Assembly: GCA_903900705.1 (NCBI GenBank)
Contig: CAIUOG010000066.1
Location: 62,001 to 126,000 of the forward strand
Source of the DNA: an uncultured Acidobacteriia bacterium
GTDB lineage: Bacteria > Acidobacteriota > Terriglobia > Bryobacterales > Bryobacteraceae
DNA: 64,000 nt
Reading direction: 5' to 3'
Positions 7,977-16,536 of the stretch are shown piece by piece (position 1 is the stretch's first letter; every line of letters begins with the position of its first letter). The notes below the pieces were generated by a model. It did no database searches, had not been told where the DNA came from, and saw only the letters and a list, made by a program, of their open reading frames with translations. A program made the position numbers and the translations under genes.

Positions 7977-9266
7977 TTAGCGGAACAGCTTCAGATCAAT
8001 CGAATCGGCCATCAGCTTGTAGCCAGGATTCGCCGGATGCAGAAAGTCCGGCGAATCCGCCTCAGGCCGAAAACGCTTCGGCTCGGCCTTGTCCCGCGTG
8101 GCGGCGTCGAAATCGATCACGCCGTCAAATTCCTTCCCGTTGCGAATCCATTCATTCACCTCGGAGCGCACTTTCTCCCCGTACTCGTTGTAAGCATTCG
8201 ACCCGCCGTACGGTGTCATCGTGCAGCCGATCACCTTCACGCCGTACAGATGCGCCATCGCGATCATCTGCCGGTAGGCCGCAATCAGCGCGTCCGCTGT
8301 AATGGTCGGCGTGGCCCCGCGCGACCCTCCCGTAATGTCGTTGATCCCCTCCAGAATCGTCATCCATTTCACGCCCGGCTGTATCAGCGCGTCATGATAA
8401 AGCCGCACCAGACCGCTGCCGTTATCGCCTAAAACGCGGTTACCCGAAATCCCGGCATTCACCACCGAAATATGCGCCGTGGCCTTGTTCGCGTGCAGCC
8501 GCGCGGCCAGCAGAGAGGGCCAACTGCCATCGGTCTCCGGCGTCGATTGGTCTCCGTCCGTGATGGAATCGCCGAACGTCACCAGTGTCCCGGCATCGGC
8601 CGGCGCAAGCACATCAATCCCCGCCAGCCAGTACCAGGATTCCCGGATCGTGGGTTCCGTAATCTGGGGCGCGCCAGTGAAATTGCCTTCCTGCGAGATG
8701 TAAGTGTTGTGCAGCGCAAAGCGGTGGCTGGTCGGATTCTTCGCCTCCCCCGGCACATACAAACTCACCGCGACCTCCGCCAGCGCCGGCAGCTCAAAAT
8801 TCACCGGATCGCTCACCAGCGTCCCGCCCGCATACAGCGTTGCCGCCGCCTTGCCGCTGAACGTCAGCGCGCGGTCAGTCGCCGGGTCGATGGCCGAATC
8901 CTTTGCGCGCAGCGCAATATGCGCCGCGCCAAAATTCACCGTGCCGCTGCCCAGCGCGCTCTCCAGACGGATCCGCACATTGTGCCCGCCAATGCTGGTC
9001 CGCGCAAACATGCGGATCGTCTGGTTGTTCACCGACGCCAGCGTCGCCGGAATGCCGAAGCGACGACCCGGACCTGTTGGAGCCGGCGCGGGCGCCGGCG
9101 CGGGCGTTGGCGTGGCGGGCCGGGGCGGCGTCGCCGCGGCGGGCGCGCGATACAGATCCTGCGGCGTTCCAAATGTGGCGACCCAGTGTTCCGCGGGTGG
9201 CGCGGCAAACGCGGTGGCTCCCAAAGTCAATCCACAAAACAGTAATACGGCCGGATGCATTTTCAT
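7977..9266 (-). CDS. Secreted SGNH/GDSL-type esterase
   Basis: A 429-residue exported protein with all SGNH blocks. VTFGDSITDGD supplies the catalytic Ser, NAGISGN the Gly/Asn oxyanion block, EGINDI the Asn block, and DFLHPANPGY the C-terminal Asp and His. An N-terminal beta-rich part of about 190 residues precedes the catalytic domain. It begins with a signal peptide and a low-complexity Pro/Ala stretch (APAPAPAPT). Such enzymes deacetylate or de-esterify polysaccharide side chains. The start could be ATG 9275, 9266 or 9260; I chose 9266 because it lies 7 bases after a TAAGAT hexamer that mirrors the one of the divergent GH28 gene. The shared promoter region suggests joint regulation with GH28. 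Confidence 0.85.
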   Translation of the reverse strand: MKMHPAVLLFCGLTLGATAFAAPPAEHWVATFGTPQDLYRAPAAATPPRPATPTPAPAPAPAPTGPGRRFGIPATLASVNNQTIRMFARTSIGGHNVRIRLESALGSGTVNFGAAHIALRAKDSAIDPATDRALTFSGKAAATLYAGGTLVSDPVNFELPALAEVAVSLYVPGEAKNPTSHRFALHNTYISQEGNFTGAPQITEPTIRESWYWLAGIDVLAPADAGTLVTFGDSITDGDQSTPETDGSWPSLLAARLHANKATAHISVVNAGISGNRVLGDNGSGLVRLYHDALIQPGVKWMTILEGINDITGGSRGATPTITADALIAAYRQMIAMAHLYGVKVIGCTMTPYGGSNAYNEYGEKVRSEVNEWIRNGKEFDGVIDFDAATRDKAEPKRFRPEADSPDFLHPANPGYKLMADSIDLKLFR

Positions 9267-9271
9267 CAGTG

Positions 9272-9320
9272 GCATCTTATCGAAGTCGCCACGATTGTCT
9301 GAGCCGGAACGATAAGATGC
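9272..9320. promoter_or_regulatory. Divergent promoter with 11-bp inverted repeat
   Basis: GCATCTTATCG (9272-9282) and its exact reverse complement CGATAAGATGC (9310-9320) flank 27 bases between the SGNH hydrolase and GH28 genes. Each arm contains a TAAGAT hexamer (9274-9279 minus, 9313-9318 plus) placed exactly 7 bases before its start codon. The arms therefore look like back-to-back -10 elements, and the repeat may also be an operator. Confidence 0.55.
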
Positions 9321-9325
9321 GATTC

Positions 9326-10885
9326 ATGAAGCTTCCCGCCCTGGTGCTCCTTGCCTGCTCTCTTGCAGCCGCTCAGTTCGACGTCAAATCCTTCGGCGCG
9401 AAGGGGGACGGCCAGACGCAGGATCGGGAGGCCATCAACAAAGCCATCGATGCGGCCGCCGCGGCGGGCGGCGGCACCGTTCATTTCGGCCCCGGCGCCT
9501 ACGTCACCGGCTCCATTCACCTGAAGAGCAACGTCACCCTCCATCTCGAACGCGGCTCCGTCCTCGAAGCCAGCGCGGACACCTCCTCCTATGACGCCGC
9601 CGAACTCAACGTGTCCGACATGTATCAGGATGCCGGCCACAGCCACTGGCACAACAGCCTCATCTGGGGCGAAAACCTGGTCAACGTCGCCATCACCGGT
9701 GGCGGACTCATCAACGGCAAGGGCCTGGTGCGGGGCGAACGCGGCCCCGGCGGCGATAAAGCCATCGCGCTCCGGCTCTCCCGCAACGTCACCCTGCGCG
9801 ACTTCTCCATCCTCAACGGAGGCCACTTCGGCATCCTCGCCACCGGCGTCGATAACCTCACCATCGACAATGTCACTGTTGATACCAATCGCGACGGCTT
9901 CGATATCGATTCCTGCCGCAACGTCCGCATCTCCAATTCCAGCATCAACACGCCGAATGACGACGCCATTACGCTCAAGGGCACTCACGCCCTCGGCTAC
10001 GCGCGGTCTTCCGAGAACATCACCATCACCAACAGCCTCGTCAGCGGTTATGACGTGGGCACTCTGCTCGACGGCACGTACAAACGGACCCTCGAAAAGG
10101 CGCCCGATCGTGACGGCCCCACCGGACGCATCAAAATCGGTACCGAATCGGAAGGCGATTTCCGCAATATCACCATCTCCAACATCGTTTTCGACCGTTC
10201 CCGCGGCCTCGCGCTGGAGTCTGTCGATGGCGCGCATATCGAAGATGTGTCTGTCTCAAACATCACCATGCGCCAGGTCTCGAACGCGCCGTTCTTCCTG
10301 CGGATCGGCGCCCGCATGCGCGCGCCAAAGGGAGTGGAAATCGGGTCGATCCGCCGCGTGAATATCAGCGATGTGGTGGTCTACGATGCGGACCCGCGCT
10401 ACGGCTCCATCATCGCCGGCATCCCCGGGCATGACGTGGAAGAGGTGAAATTCAACAACATCCGCATCGTCTATCGCGGCGGCCTGAATCTCGATCAGGT
10501 CGCCAAACAACCCGCCGATCTCGTGAATACGTTCTTCTTTCGCGCCACCGGTGGCATCCCTCCCCGTGAGCCCTACGCCACCCCGGAGCGCGAGAAGGAA
10601 TATCCGGAACCCTCCATGTTCGGCATGCTGCCCGCGTGGGGCTTCTTCATCCGCCATGCGAAGGGCATTGAGCTCAATAACGTGGAGATCGGTTTCATGA
10701 AGGAAGACCGCCGCCCCGCGTTCGTGGTCGATCAGGCCGAAGACATCGAACTGAATCATGTGAAGCTGCCGCGCGTGGCCGGCGTACCCTCCGTGGTGCT
10801 GCTCAACGTGAAAGGCTTTCGCGTCAACGGCGGCGGAACGCTGCCGGATGTGAAGGTTCCCGCCGCCGCGCGCAGGGAACTCTGA
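9326..10885 (+). CDS. Glycoside hydrolase family 28 (polygalacturonase-like), secreted
   Basis: A 519-residue protein. It has a signal peptide (MKLPALVLLACSLAAAQ), then the N-terminal pectate-lyase-superfamily entry FDVKSFGAKGDGQTQD, then a right-handed beta-helix. The GH28-type acidic residues are visible as NRDGFDID (D190) and PNDDAITLKG (D212, D213). The usual G-H-G catalytic-support motif is not obvious, so the substrate may not be plain polygalacturonate. The next gene, a sulfatase-like protein, starts inside the stop codon (TGATG), and a divergent SGNH esterase shares the promoter. The three together look like a locus for an esterified or sulfated polysaccharide. ATG 9326 is chosen for the signal peptide; ATG 9317 is three codons upstream. 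Confidence 0.85.
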   Translation: MKLPALVLLACSLAAAQFDVKSFGAKGDGQTQDREAINKAIDAAAAAGGGTVHFGPGAYVTGSIHLKSNVTLHLERGSVLEASADTSSYDAAELNVSDMYQDAGHSHWHNSLIWGENLVNVAITGGGLINGKGLVRGERGPGGDKAIALRLSRNVTLRDFSILNGGHFGILATGVDNLTIDNVTVDTNRDGFDIDSCRNVRISNSSINTPNDDAITLKGTHALGYARSSENITITNSLVSGYDVGTLLDGTYKRTLEKAPDRDGPTGRIKIGTESEGDFRNITISNIVFDRSRGLALESVDGAHIEDVSVSNITMRQVSNAPFFLRIGARMRAPKGVEIGSIRRVNISDVVVYDADPRYGSIIAGIPGHDVEEVKFNNIRIVYRGGLNLDQVAKQPADLVNTFFFRATGGIPPREPYATPEREKEYPEPSMFGMLPAWGFFIRHAKGIELNNVEIGFMKEDRRPAFVVDQAEDIELNHVKLPRVAGVPSVVLLNVKGFRVNGGGTLPDVKVPAAARREL

Positions 10886-12111
10886 TGCGCCGCCGCGAAT
10901 TTCTTCGGACCGCCGGCCTGATCGGCGCGGGCGCCAGCCTCCCCGGCGCTGTCCCGTCCAGGCCGAACATCATCTTCGTACTCGCTGATGAACTGGGAAT
11001 CGGCGGCCTCAGTTGCTATGGCGGCGACACGTTCCTCACCCCGAATCTGGACGCCCTGGCGCGCGGTGGAATGCGTTTCACCCACGCCTACACGGCCCCG
11101 CTCGGCGGGCCGTCGCGCGCCCTCATCCTCACCGGGCGCTATTCCTTCCGGACCGGCGCAACCAATCAGACGTCCGCCGCCACCCTCGACCCCGCGAAGG
11201 AAACGGCCCTGCCCCGCCTGCTACAGCATGCTGGTTATGTTTCCGCCGCCATCGGCCGCTGGACTCTCACCGCCGCACCCTCCGATTTTGGCTTCGATGA
11301 AAGCCAGACCGGTGGCCCACCCTATCACTCCCCCAACGGCTATACGCCGGACCGCATGCACGACTACCTGGCGGGCTTCCTCACACGCCACCGCGCCCGC
11401 CCCTTCTACGTTTACTACTCTCTTTCGCAGGTGCACACCGGCCTGCGGCCCACGCCGGACACCCCTCCTTCCGGCAATGATTTCTACGGCGACAACATTC
11501 GCTACATGGATCGGCTCATCGGTAAACTGGTCGACGTCCTGGAGCGGCTGAAGCTTCGCGAAAACACCCTTGTCGTCTTCACCAGCGACAGTGGAACCGG
11601 CAGCGTCTATGCGGACGAAGCCACCGTCAGAGGCCGCCGTCTGGCCGGCGCAAAAGGGTCTCTTCTGGAAGGCGGTTCGCTCGTGCCGCTGCTCGCGAAC
11701 TGGCCCGGCGTCACTCCCTCCGGCATAGTTTCCGACGACCTGATCGACTCCACCGATTTCCTTCCGACCTTCGCCGAACTCGCCGGCGCCCAACTACCCG
11801 AAACGCCGCTCGACGGCCACAGCTTTGCGCCGCGACTTCTTGCGGAGGCCGGCAAACCCCGCGCCTGGGTCTACGTTCAACTGGGTGCGCAATGGTACGT
11901 GCGGGACGCGAATCGGAAGCTCAATCAGGCGGGCGAACTCTTCGATATGACCCGCGCCCCCTACGAAGAGCCGCGCCTCACCGGTTCCAGCCCGGCTCTG
12001 CAGGCTGTTCTCGACCAGTTGAACCCCGCCGCCGGAATTCAGGACAGCGGCGATGGTTCTGGTCGTAGCGTCAATCACAGCCTCCACACCCGAAAGAAAA
12101 AACTGTATTGA
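10885..12111 (+). CDS. Sulfatase-fold protein lacking the formylglycine cysteine
   Basis: A 408-residue protein with a Tat-like N terminus (MRRREFLRTAGLIGAG) and clear type I sulfatase architecture: RPNIIFVLADELGIGG, LTPNLDALARGGMRF, LILTGRY and VVFTSDSGTGS. The signature C/S-x-P/A-x-R, whose Cys or Ser becomes formylglycine, reads GGPSR (residues 74-78), with Gly at the catalytic position. Metal-ligand motifs are also altered: the usual DD is DE and the usual DN/DH of the later strand is DS. The fold is therefore retained but hydrolysis of sulfate esters by the known mechanism is impossible. It may bind substrate, or use other chemistry. It is translationally coupled to GH28. A canonical sulfatase lies at 39973-41439. 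Confidence 0.85.
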   Translation: MRRREFLRTAGLIGAGASLPGAVPSRPNIIFVLADELGIGGLSCYGGDTFLTPNLDALARGGMRFTHAYTAPLGGPSRALILTGRYSFRTGATNQTSAATLDPAKETALPRLLQHAGYVSAAIGRWTLTAAPSDFGFDESQTGGPPYHSPNGYTPDRMHDYLAGFLTRHRARPFYVYYSLSQVHTGLRPTPDTPPSGNDFYGDNIRYMDRLIGKLVDVLERLKLRENTLVVFTSDSGTGSVYADEATVRGRRLAGAKGSLLEGGSLVPLLANWPGVTPSGIVSDDLIDSTDFLPTFAELAGAQLPETPLDGHSFAPRLLAEAGKPRAWVYVQLGAQWYVRDANRKLNQAGELFDMTRAPYEEPRLTGSSPALQAVLDQLNPAAGIQDSGDGSGRSVNHSLHTRKKKLY

Positions 12112-12136
12112 CATTTCCCCCGCTCTTTCACAAACT
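12108..12136 (+). promoter_or_regulatory. Candidate promoter of the M20 peptidase-receptor operon
   Basis: A perfect TTGACA (12108-12113) overlaps the stop of the upstream gene. CAAACT (12131-12136) at 17-base spacing is a weak -10. A leader of roughly 100 bases would follow, with a GC-rich sequence in which I see no further structure. Confidence 0.35.
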
Positions 12137-12242
12137 ATTCAGTTAACCCCGTCTCAGACGCCAGCTGAGTTCGCTGCCGATCACCCATTCCCGTCACGCC
12201 CCGTCGCGCACGTTACTCGCGCACTTTAACTAAGGTGGCTCC

Positions 12243-13688
12243 ATGGCTCGAACGTTTTTGAAAGTCGGCGGTTTCTTTTTTCTGCTGGTCTCCCTGTCAA
12301 TCTCTCCTGCCTTCGCGCAGGTGAATGACACGGCCAGACTGCTGCAGGAACTCATCCGCGTCAACACCAGCAATCCCCCCGGCAATGAAATCAAAATGGC
12401 CGAATTGCTGAAGTCGAAGTTTGAGCCGCTCGGCTTTCAGATCGATATCATCCAGACGCCCGATCCCGCCAAAGCCCACTTCATCGCGCGCCTCAAAGGC
12501 GACGGCAGCAAAAAGCCCATCCTGCTCGCCGCTCATGCCGATGTCGTCGGCGTCGAGCGCGAAAAGTGGTCCGTCGATCCTTTCGCCGGCGTGATCAGGG
12601 ACGGCTATGTCATTGGCCGCGGCGCGATCGATTTCAAGGGCGGGCTCGCTGTCTTCGCGCAGGCCGTCATGATGCTGGCGAAGAACAAGGTCCCTCTCTC
12701 CCGCGACATTATCTTCCTCTCGGAGGCCGATGAGGAGGGCGGCCAGTACAACACCACCTGGCTCGCCAAAGACCACTTCGACAAGATCGATTGTGAGTTT
12801 TCCCTCAACGAAGGCGGCTGGATCATCAAGAATCCCGACGGCTCCACGCGCTACGTCAGCATCTCCACCGCTGATAAATCCGGCGTCTCCCTTCTGGTCA
12901 CCGCCAAAGGGACCTCCACCCATTCCTCCATGCCGCGTCCCGATAACGCCATCTTCACGCTGGCCAAAGCCATGTCGAAGATCGGCGACTACGACACGCA
13001 GCCCAAACTGATCGACAGCACCAAAGAGTTCTTCACCACTCTTGAAAAGACCAGCACTCCGCCCATGTCCACTTACTTCCACGATCTTGTGGCAGGCACG
13101 GATCCCGAAAAAGTGAAGAAGGCCGACAGGGAAATCAGCAAGGATCCCCTGCTGCACGCCATCATGCGCAACACCATTGCGCCCGTGTTTCTGAACGCCG
13201 GTTTCCGCGGCAACGTGATCCCCGGCTCAGCTGACGCGACCCTCAATTTCCGCACCATTCCCGGTACCAATGTCGACGAACTGATTTCCGAAATCAAAGC
13301 GGTGGTCAACGATCCCCGCGTCGAAGTCACCAATGCGGGCGGTCGCGGCATGCCCGCCGGCGCGAATGCCGCCGCCTACGCCGAATACATCAAGATGGCC
13401 AGCCGCATGAAGCCATCCACGAAAGACTCAGAGCTGTTTCGCGCTCTGGTCGAACAAGCCAACTCCGTTTTCCCCGGCGTCCCTGTCACGACGTATCTCT
13501 TCCAGGCCGGTACCGATGCTGCCGCATGGCGCAGTAAAGGTATCCCGGTGTATGGGATCTACCCGTATCCCATCAGCGCGGAAGATCTGACACGGATGCA
13601 CGGTAACGATGAGCGAGTCCCGGTCGAGAGCCTGCAACAGGGTACCGACATGATCTACAAAACTCTGCTCAAAGTCGCCGCAAAATAA
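12243..13688 (+). CDS. Secreted M20 family metallopeptidase
   Basis: A 481-residue exported enzyme of the ArgE/DapE/ACY1 (M20) type. After a signal peptide ending near PAFAQ it shows the zinc ligands in order: AAHADVVG (His), GRGAIDFKGG (bridging Asp), SEADEEGG (Glu general base and ligand), and a late MHGNDERV (His). The dimerisation domain lies between. Such enzymes hydrolyse peptides or N-acyl amino acids, and secretion suggests use of external peptides. The Shine-Dalgarno-like AAGGTGG precedes ATG 12243. The TonB-dependent receptor follows after 16 bases, so hydrolysis and uptake may be coordinated. Confidence 0.9.
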   Translation: MARTFLKVGGFFFLLVSLSISPAFAQVNDTARLLQELIRVNTSNPPGNEIKMAELLKSKFEPLGFQIDIIQTPDPAKAHFIARLKGDGSKKPILLAAHADVVGVEREKWSVDPFAGVIRDGYVIGRGAIDFKGGLAVFAQAVMMLAKNKVPLSRDIIFLSEADEEGGQYNTTWLAKDHFDKIDCEFSLNEGGWIIKNPDGSTRYVSISTADKSGVSLLVTAKGTSTHSSMPRPDNAIFTLAKAMSKIGDYDTQPKLIDSTKEFFTTLEKTSTPPMSTYFHDLVAGTDPEKVKKADREISKDPLLHAIMRNTIAPVFLNAGFRGNVIPGSADATLNFRTIPGTNVDELISEIKAVVNDPRVEVTNAGGRGMPAGANAAAYAEYIKMASRMKPSTKDSELFRALVEQANSVFPGVPVTTYLFQAGTDAAAWRSKGIPVYGIYPYPISAEDLTRMHGNDERVPVESLQQGTDMIYKTLLKVAAK

Positions 13689-13704
13689 CGAGGAGAATCC
13701 TTCG

Positions 13705-16536
13705 ATGTATCAAAGACTTTTGCTGGCCCTCGCCATCACGGCGGGCCTGACGTTTGCACAGCAGACGGGTATTACCGGAAGGCTCACAGACCCCTCCGGC
13801 GCCACTCTGGCCAGCGCCATCGTGACCGCCAAAGGAGACGACGGCTCAAAGCTCCAGACCATCACCAACGCCCAGGGCGCTTATCAGTTCCCCACCCTGC
13901 GCGCCGGGAAATATGTCCTCCGTTTCGAAGCCCCCGGCTTTGCGCCCGCGGAGCGCAGTCTTTCCGTGCTGGTCGGTCAGGTCGCCGCCGTCGATATCGC
14001 TCTGCAGCTCGCCACAGCCTCGTCGTCAGTTGCGGTGGAAGCACTCTCGGCCGCCGTCGATACCACTTCTTCCACGGTTGCCGGAGACGTCAGTCCCACC
14101 GAAGTCGCCCGCGTTCCCTTGAACGGCCGCAACTATCTGCAACTCGCCATGATGGTGCCGGGCATCACGAACAATACGGTCTCCAATTCACCGCTCGGAG
14201 CCACCGACAGCGGTAAGCTCCAGATCAACGTTGATGGCCAGCAGGTAACACAGAATTCCGCCAGCGACGGCTTCGGCGAACCGCAATACAGCCAGGACGC
14301 CATCGACCAGTTCCAGATCATCACCAACCGTTTCGACGCCACCCTCGGCCGTTCCTCCCGCATGCAGGTCAACGTACAAACCAAGTCCGGCACGAACAAC
14401 CTCCACGGCACTCTGTATGGCTACTTCCGGAACGACGCCTTCAATGCCTCCGATTCGGTGGCGCACAAAGTTCTGCCCTTCAGCGATCAGCAGTTCGGCG
14501 GTACTTTCGGCGGACCCATCAAAAAGGACAAGCTATTCTTCTTCTTCGCCTATGAAGGCGAGCGCCAGCCCACCAGTATTTTCGATCAGCCCACCGGCTT
14601 CGGCGGGCTGTCTTACACCTTTGCCAACGAACTCCGCACCAACAGCTATCTGCTGCACTCCGACTACGTCTTCAACGCGGCCAATCGTCTCTCAGTCCGT
14701 GCCACCGGCTATACCTGGCATGTCCCGTTCAACAATGTGACCGGCGCCGCTTCACCCACCCGCGCCACCGATTCCACCCGCACCAGCTACGCCGTCCTCG
14801 GCACCTGGACGTGGACCATCAATCCCGCCATCGTCAATGACGTGAAGATCGGCCTCAATCACTTTGACTGGATGAACACGCCGCTCATTCAGACCGCTGA
14901 ATACCGCCTTCCCACCATCACCGTCGGCTCGCCCTACAACTACCCGCAGCAACTCGGCCAGAATGACTGGCAGTATCGCGATGACCTGTTCTGGCTCAAG
15001 GGCAACCACAGCATGCGGACCGGCTTCGACTACCTGCACAACATCTACTCCGGCAACTTCGGCCAGAACGTCCGCGGTACCGTGCTTTCCTTCTCGTCCG
15101 GCGTCAGTTCTCTCAATCTGGCTTCGGTCTTTCCCGTCTGGAATGACCCCACCACCTGGAACCTCGCCGCCCTGGCGCCCTATGCGACCTCTTACACGCA
15201 GGGCTTCGGCAACTATCTCTACAGCCTGCCCACCAACGCCATCGCCTTCTGGTTTCAGGATGACTGGAAGATCACTCCCCGCCTGACGCTGAATCTCGGC
15301 CTGCGTTACGACAACGATCTGGGCATCTTCAATCCCAATCTCACTCTGAAGAGCGGTGTGAAGACCCCGCACTACAACGACAATCTGCTCTTCCAGCCGC
15401 GACTCGGTTTCGTCTGGGATCCCACCGGTACCCGTAAGACCGTCATTCGCGGCGGCGCGGGCCTCTTCTATGCCGATATTCAGGTGAACCAGACCATTGA
15501 CGATCAGATCTTCAACGGCCAGACCACTATCTCGCCGTCCGTCACCGGCACCGCCGCGAATCCCATCAATCTCAACGCCCCCTTCGGCAGCGTGACGGGC
15601 GCGCAGTTCCTCGCCGGCCAGGCCCCCGTTAATGCGCAGACCATTCAGCCGCTGGGTCCGGATGTCCACACGCCTTACTCACTCCAGCTCAGCATTGGCG
15701 CCGAACACCAGATCAACAAAGACTGGAGCGTCTCCGCCGATATCGTCCACTGGCGCGTCTATCGCGACTGGATCCGAACCGACGCCAATCTCGCCTACAA
15801 CCCGGCAACCGGTTACACCGTCAATCCCAGCACTGCGCCGCGCCCCAACACGGCCTTCGCGGGCATTCTGAACTTCACCACGCCGAACGCCGCCGGTTCC
15901 ATTTACAATGGTCTCCACGTAGGCGTGCAGCATCGCTTCGCACAGAACTTCAGCACCTCGGTTGCCTACACGCTGGCCCATCTCAAAGACTCCACCACCG
16001 GCCCCTTCTATTACCCGAACAATCAGTTCAATCTCGCCGATGAATGGGCGGTATCGCCCGATAACCAGAAGCACTCCATGACCATCGCGGCGTCCTACAC
16101 CTACAAGTGGGGCATCTCGCTCAGCGGTTCGTTCCACTATGGTTCCGGCCAGAACTTCCAGGTGACCGCAAACCAGAATCCGTTCAACGCGACCGGCGTC
16201 ACGGACCGGCTGTTCACCGCCAGCGCCGCTTACTACGGCTCGCCGGCGAACATCACGCCGCTTACCATCGGAGGCGTCGCCTACAACCTGCTGGCGCGCG
16301 ATTCCCTCGTCGGCCATTCCATTGATCGCGTGGACATGCGGCTCTCCAAAACCTTCACCGTAAAAGACCACATCCGCTTCATCCCCATGATCGAAGCGTT
16401 TAATCTTTTCAACCACTCGAACTTCGGCAGTTACCAGACCGTTGTGAACGTGGCCACCTATGGCCTCGCCGCGCAGAACTCAGATCTGGCTTATGCCGCC
16501 AGAATGCTGCAGTTCGCCGGCAGATTCGAGTTCTGA
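13705..16536 (+). CDS. Oar-like TonB-dependent receptor with carboxypeptidase-regulatory domain
   Basis: A 943-residue outer-membrane protein. It has a signal peptide (LLLALAITAGLTFA), then an N-terminal carboxypeptidase-regulatory/CNA-B-like beta sandwich (about residues 20-105: GITGRLTDPSGATL). The Oar-type plug signature EVARVPLNGRNYLQL and a long beta barrel follow. The last residues end in Phe (AGRFEF), as expected for outer-membrane insertion. The family is greatly expanded in Acidobacteriota and imports or binds oligomeric nutrients using TonB/ExbBD energy; that machinery is encoded at 29.9-32.7 kb. AGGAG lies ahead of ATG 13705. The stop overlaps the start of the GWxTD gene. No substrate can be named. 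Confidence 0.9.
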   Translation: MYQRLLLALAITAGLTFAQQTGITGRLTDPSGATLASAIVTAKGDDGSKLQTITNAQGAYQFPTLRAGKYVLRFEAPGFAPAERSLSVLVGQVAAVDIALQLATASSSVAVEALSAAVDTTSSTVAGDVSPTEVARVPLNGRNYLQLAMMVPGITNNTVSNSPLGATDSGKLQINVDGQQVTQNSASDGFGEPQYSQDAIDQFQIITNRFDATLGRSSRMQVNVQTKSGTNNLHGTLYGYFRNDAFNASDSVAHKVLPFSDQQFGGTFGGPIKKDKLFFFFAYEGERQPTSIFDQPTGFGGLSYTFANELRTNSYLLHSDYVFNAANRLSVRATGYTWHVPFNNVTGAASPTRATDSTRTSYAVLGTWTWTINPAIVNDVKIGLNHFDWMNTPLIQTAEYRLPTITVGSPYNYPQQLGQNDWQYRDDLFWLKGNHSMRTGFDYLHNIYSGNFGQNVRGTVLSFSSGVSSLNLASVFPVWNDPTTWNLAALAPYATSYTQGFGNYLYSLPTNAIAFWFQDDWKITPRLTLNLGLRYDNDLGIFNPNLTLKSGVKTPHYNDNLLFQPRLGFVWDPTGTRKTVIRGGAGLFYADIQVNQTIDDQIFNGQTTISPSVTGTAANPINLNAPFGSVTGAQFLAGQAPVNAQTIQPLGPDVHTPYSLQLSIGAEHQINKDWSVSADIVHWRVYRDWIRTDANLAYNPATGYTVNPSTAPRPNTAFAGILNFTTPNAAGSIYNGLHVGVQHRFAQNFSTSVAYTLAHLKDSTTGPFYYPNNQFNLADEWAVSPDNQKHSMTIAASYTYKWGISLSGSFHYGSGQNFQVTANQNPFNATGVTDRLFTASAAYYGSPANITPLTIGGVAYNLLARDSLVGHSIDRVDMRLSKTFTVKDHIRFIPMIEAFNLFNHSNFGSYQTVVNVATYGLAAQNSDLAYAARMLQFAGRFEF

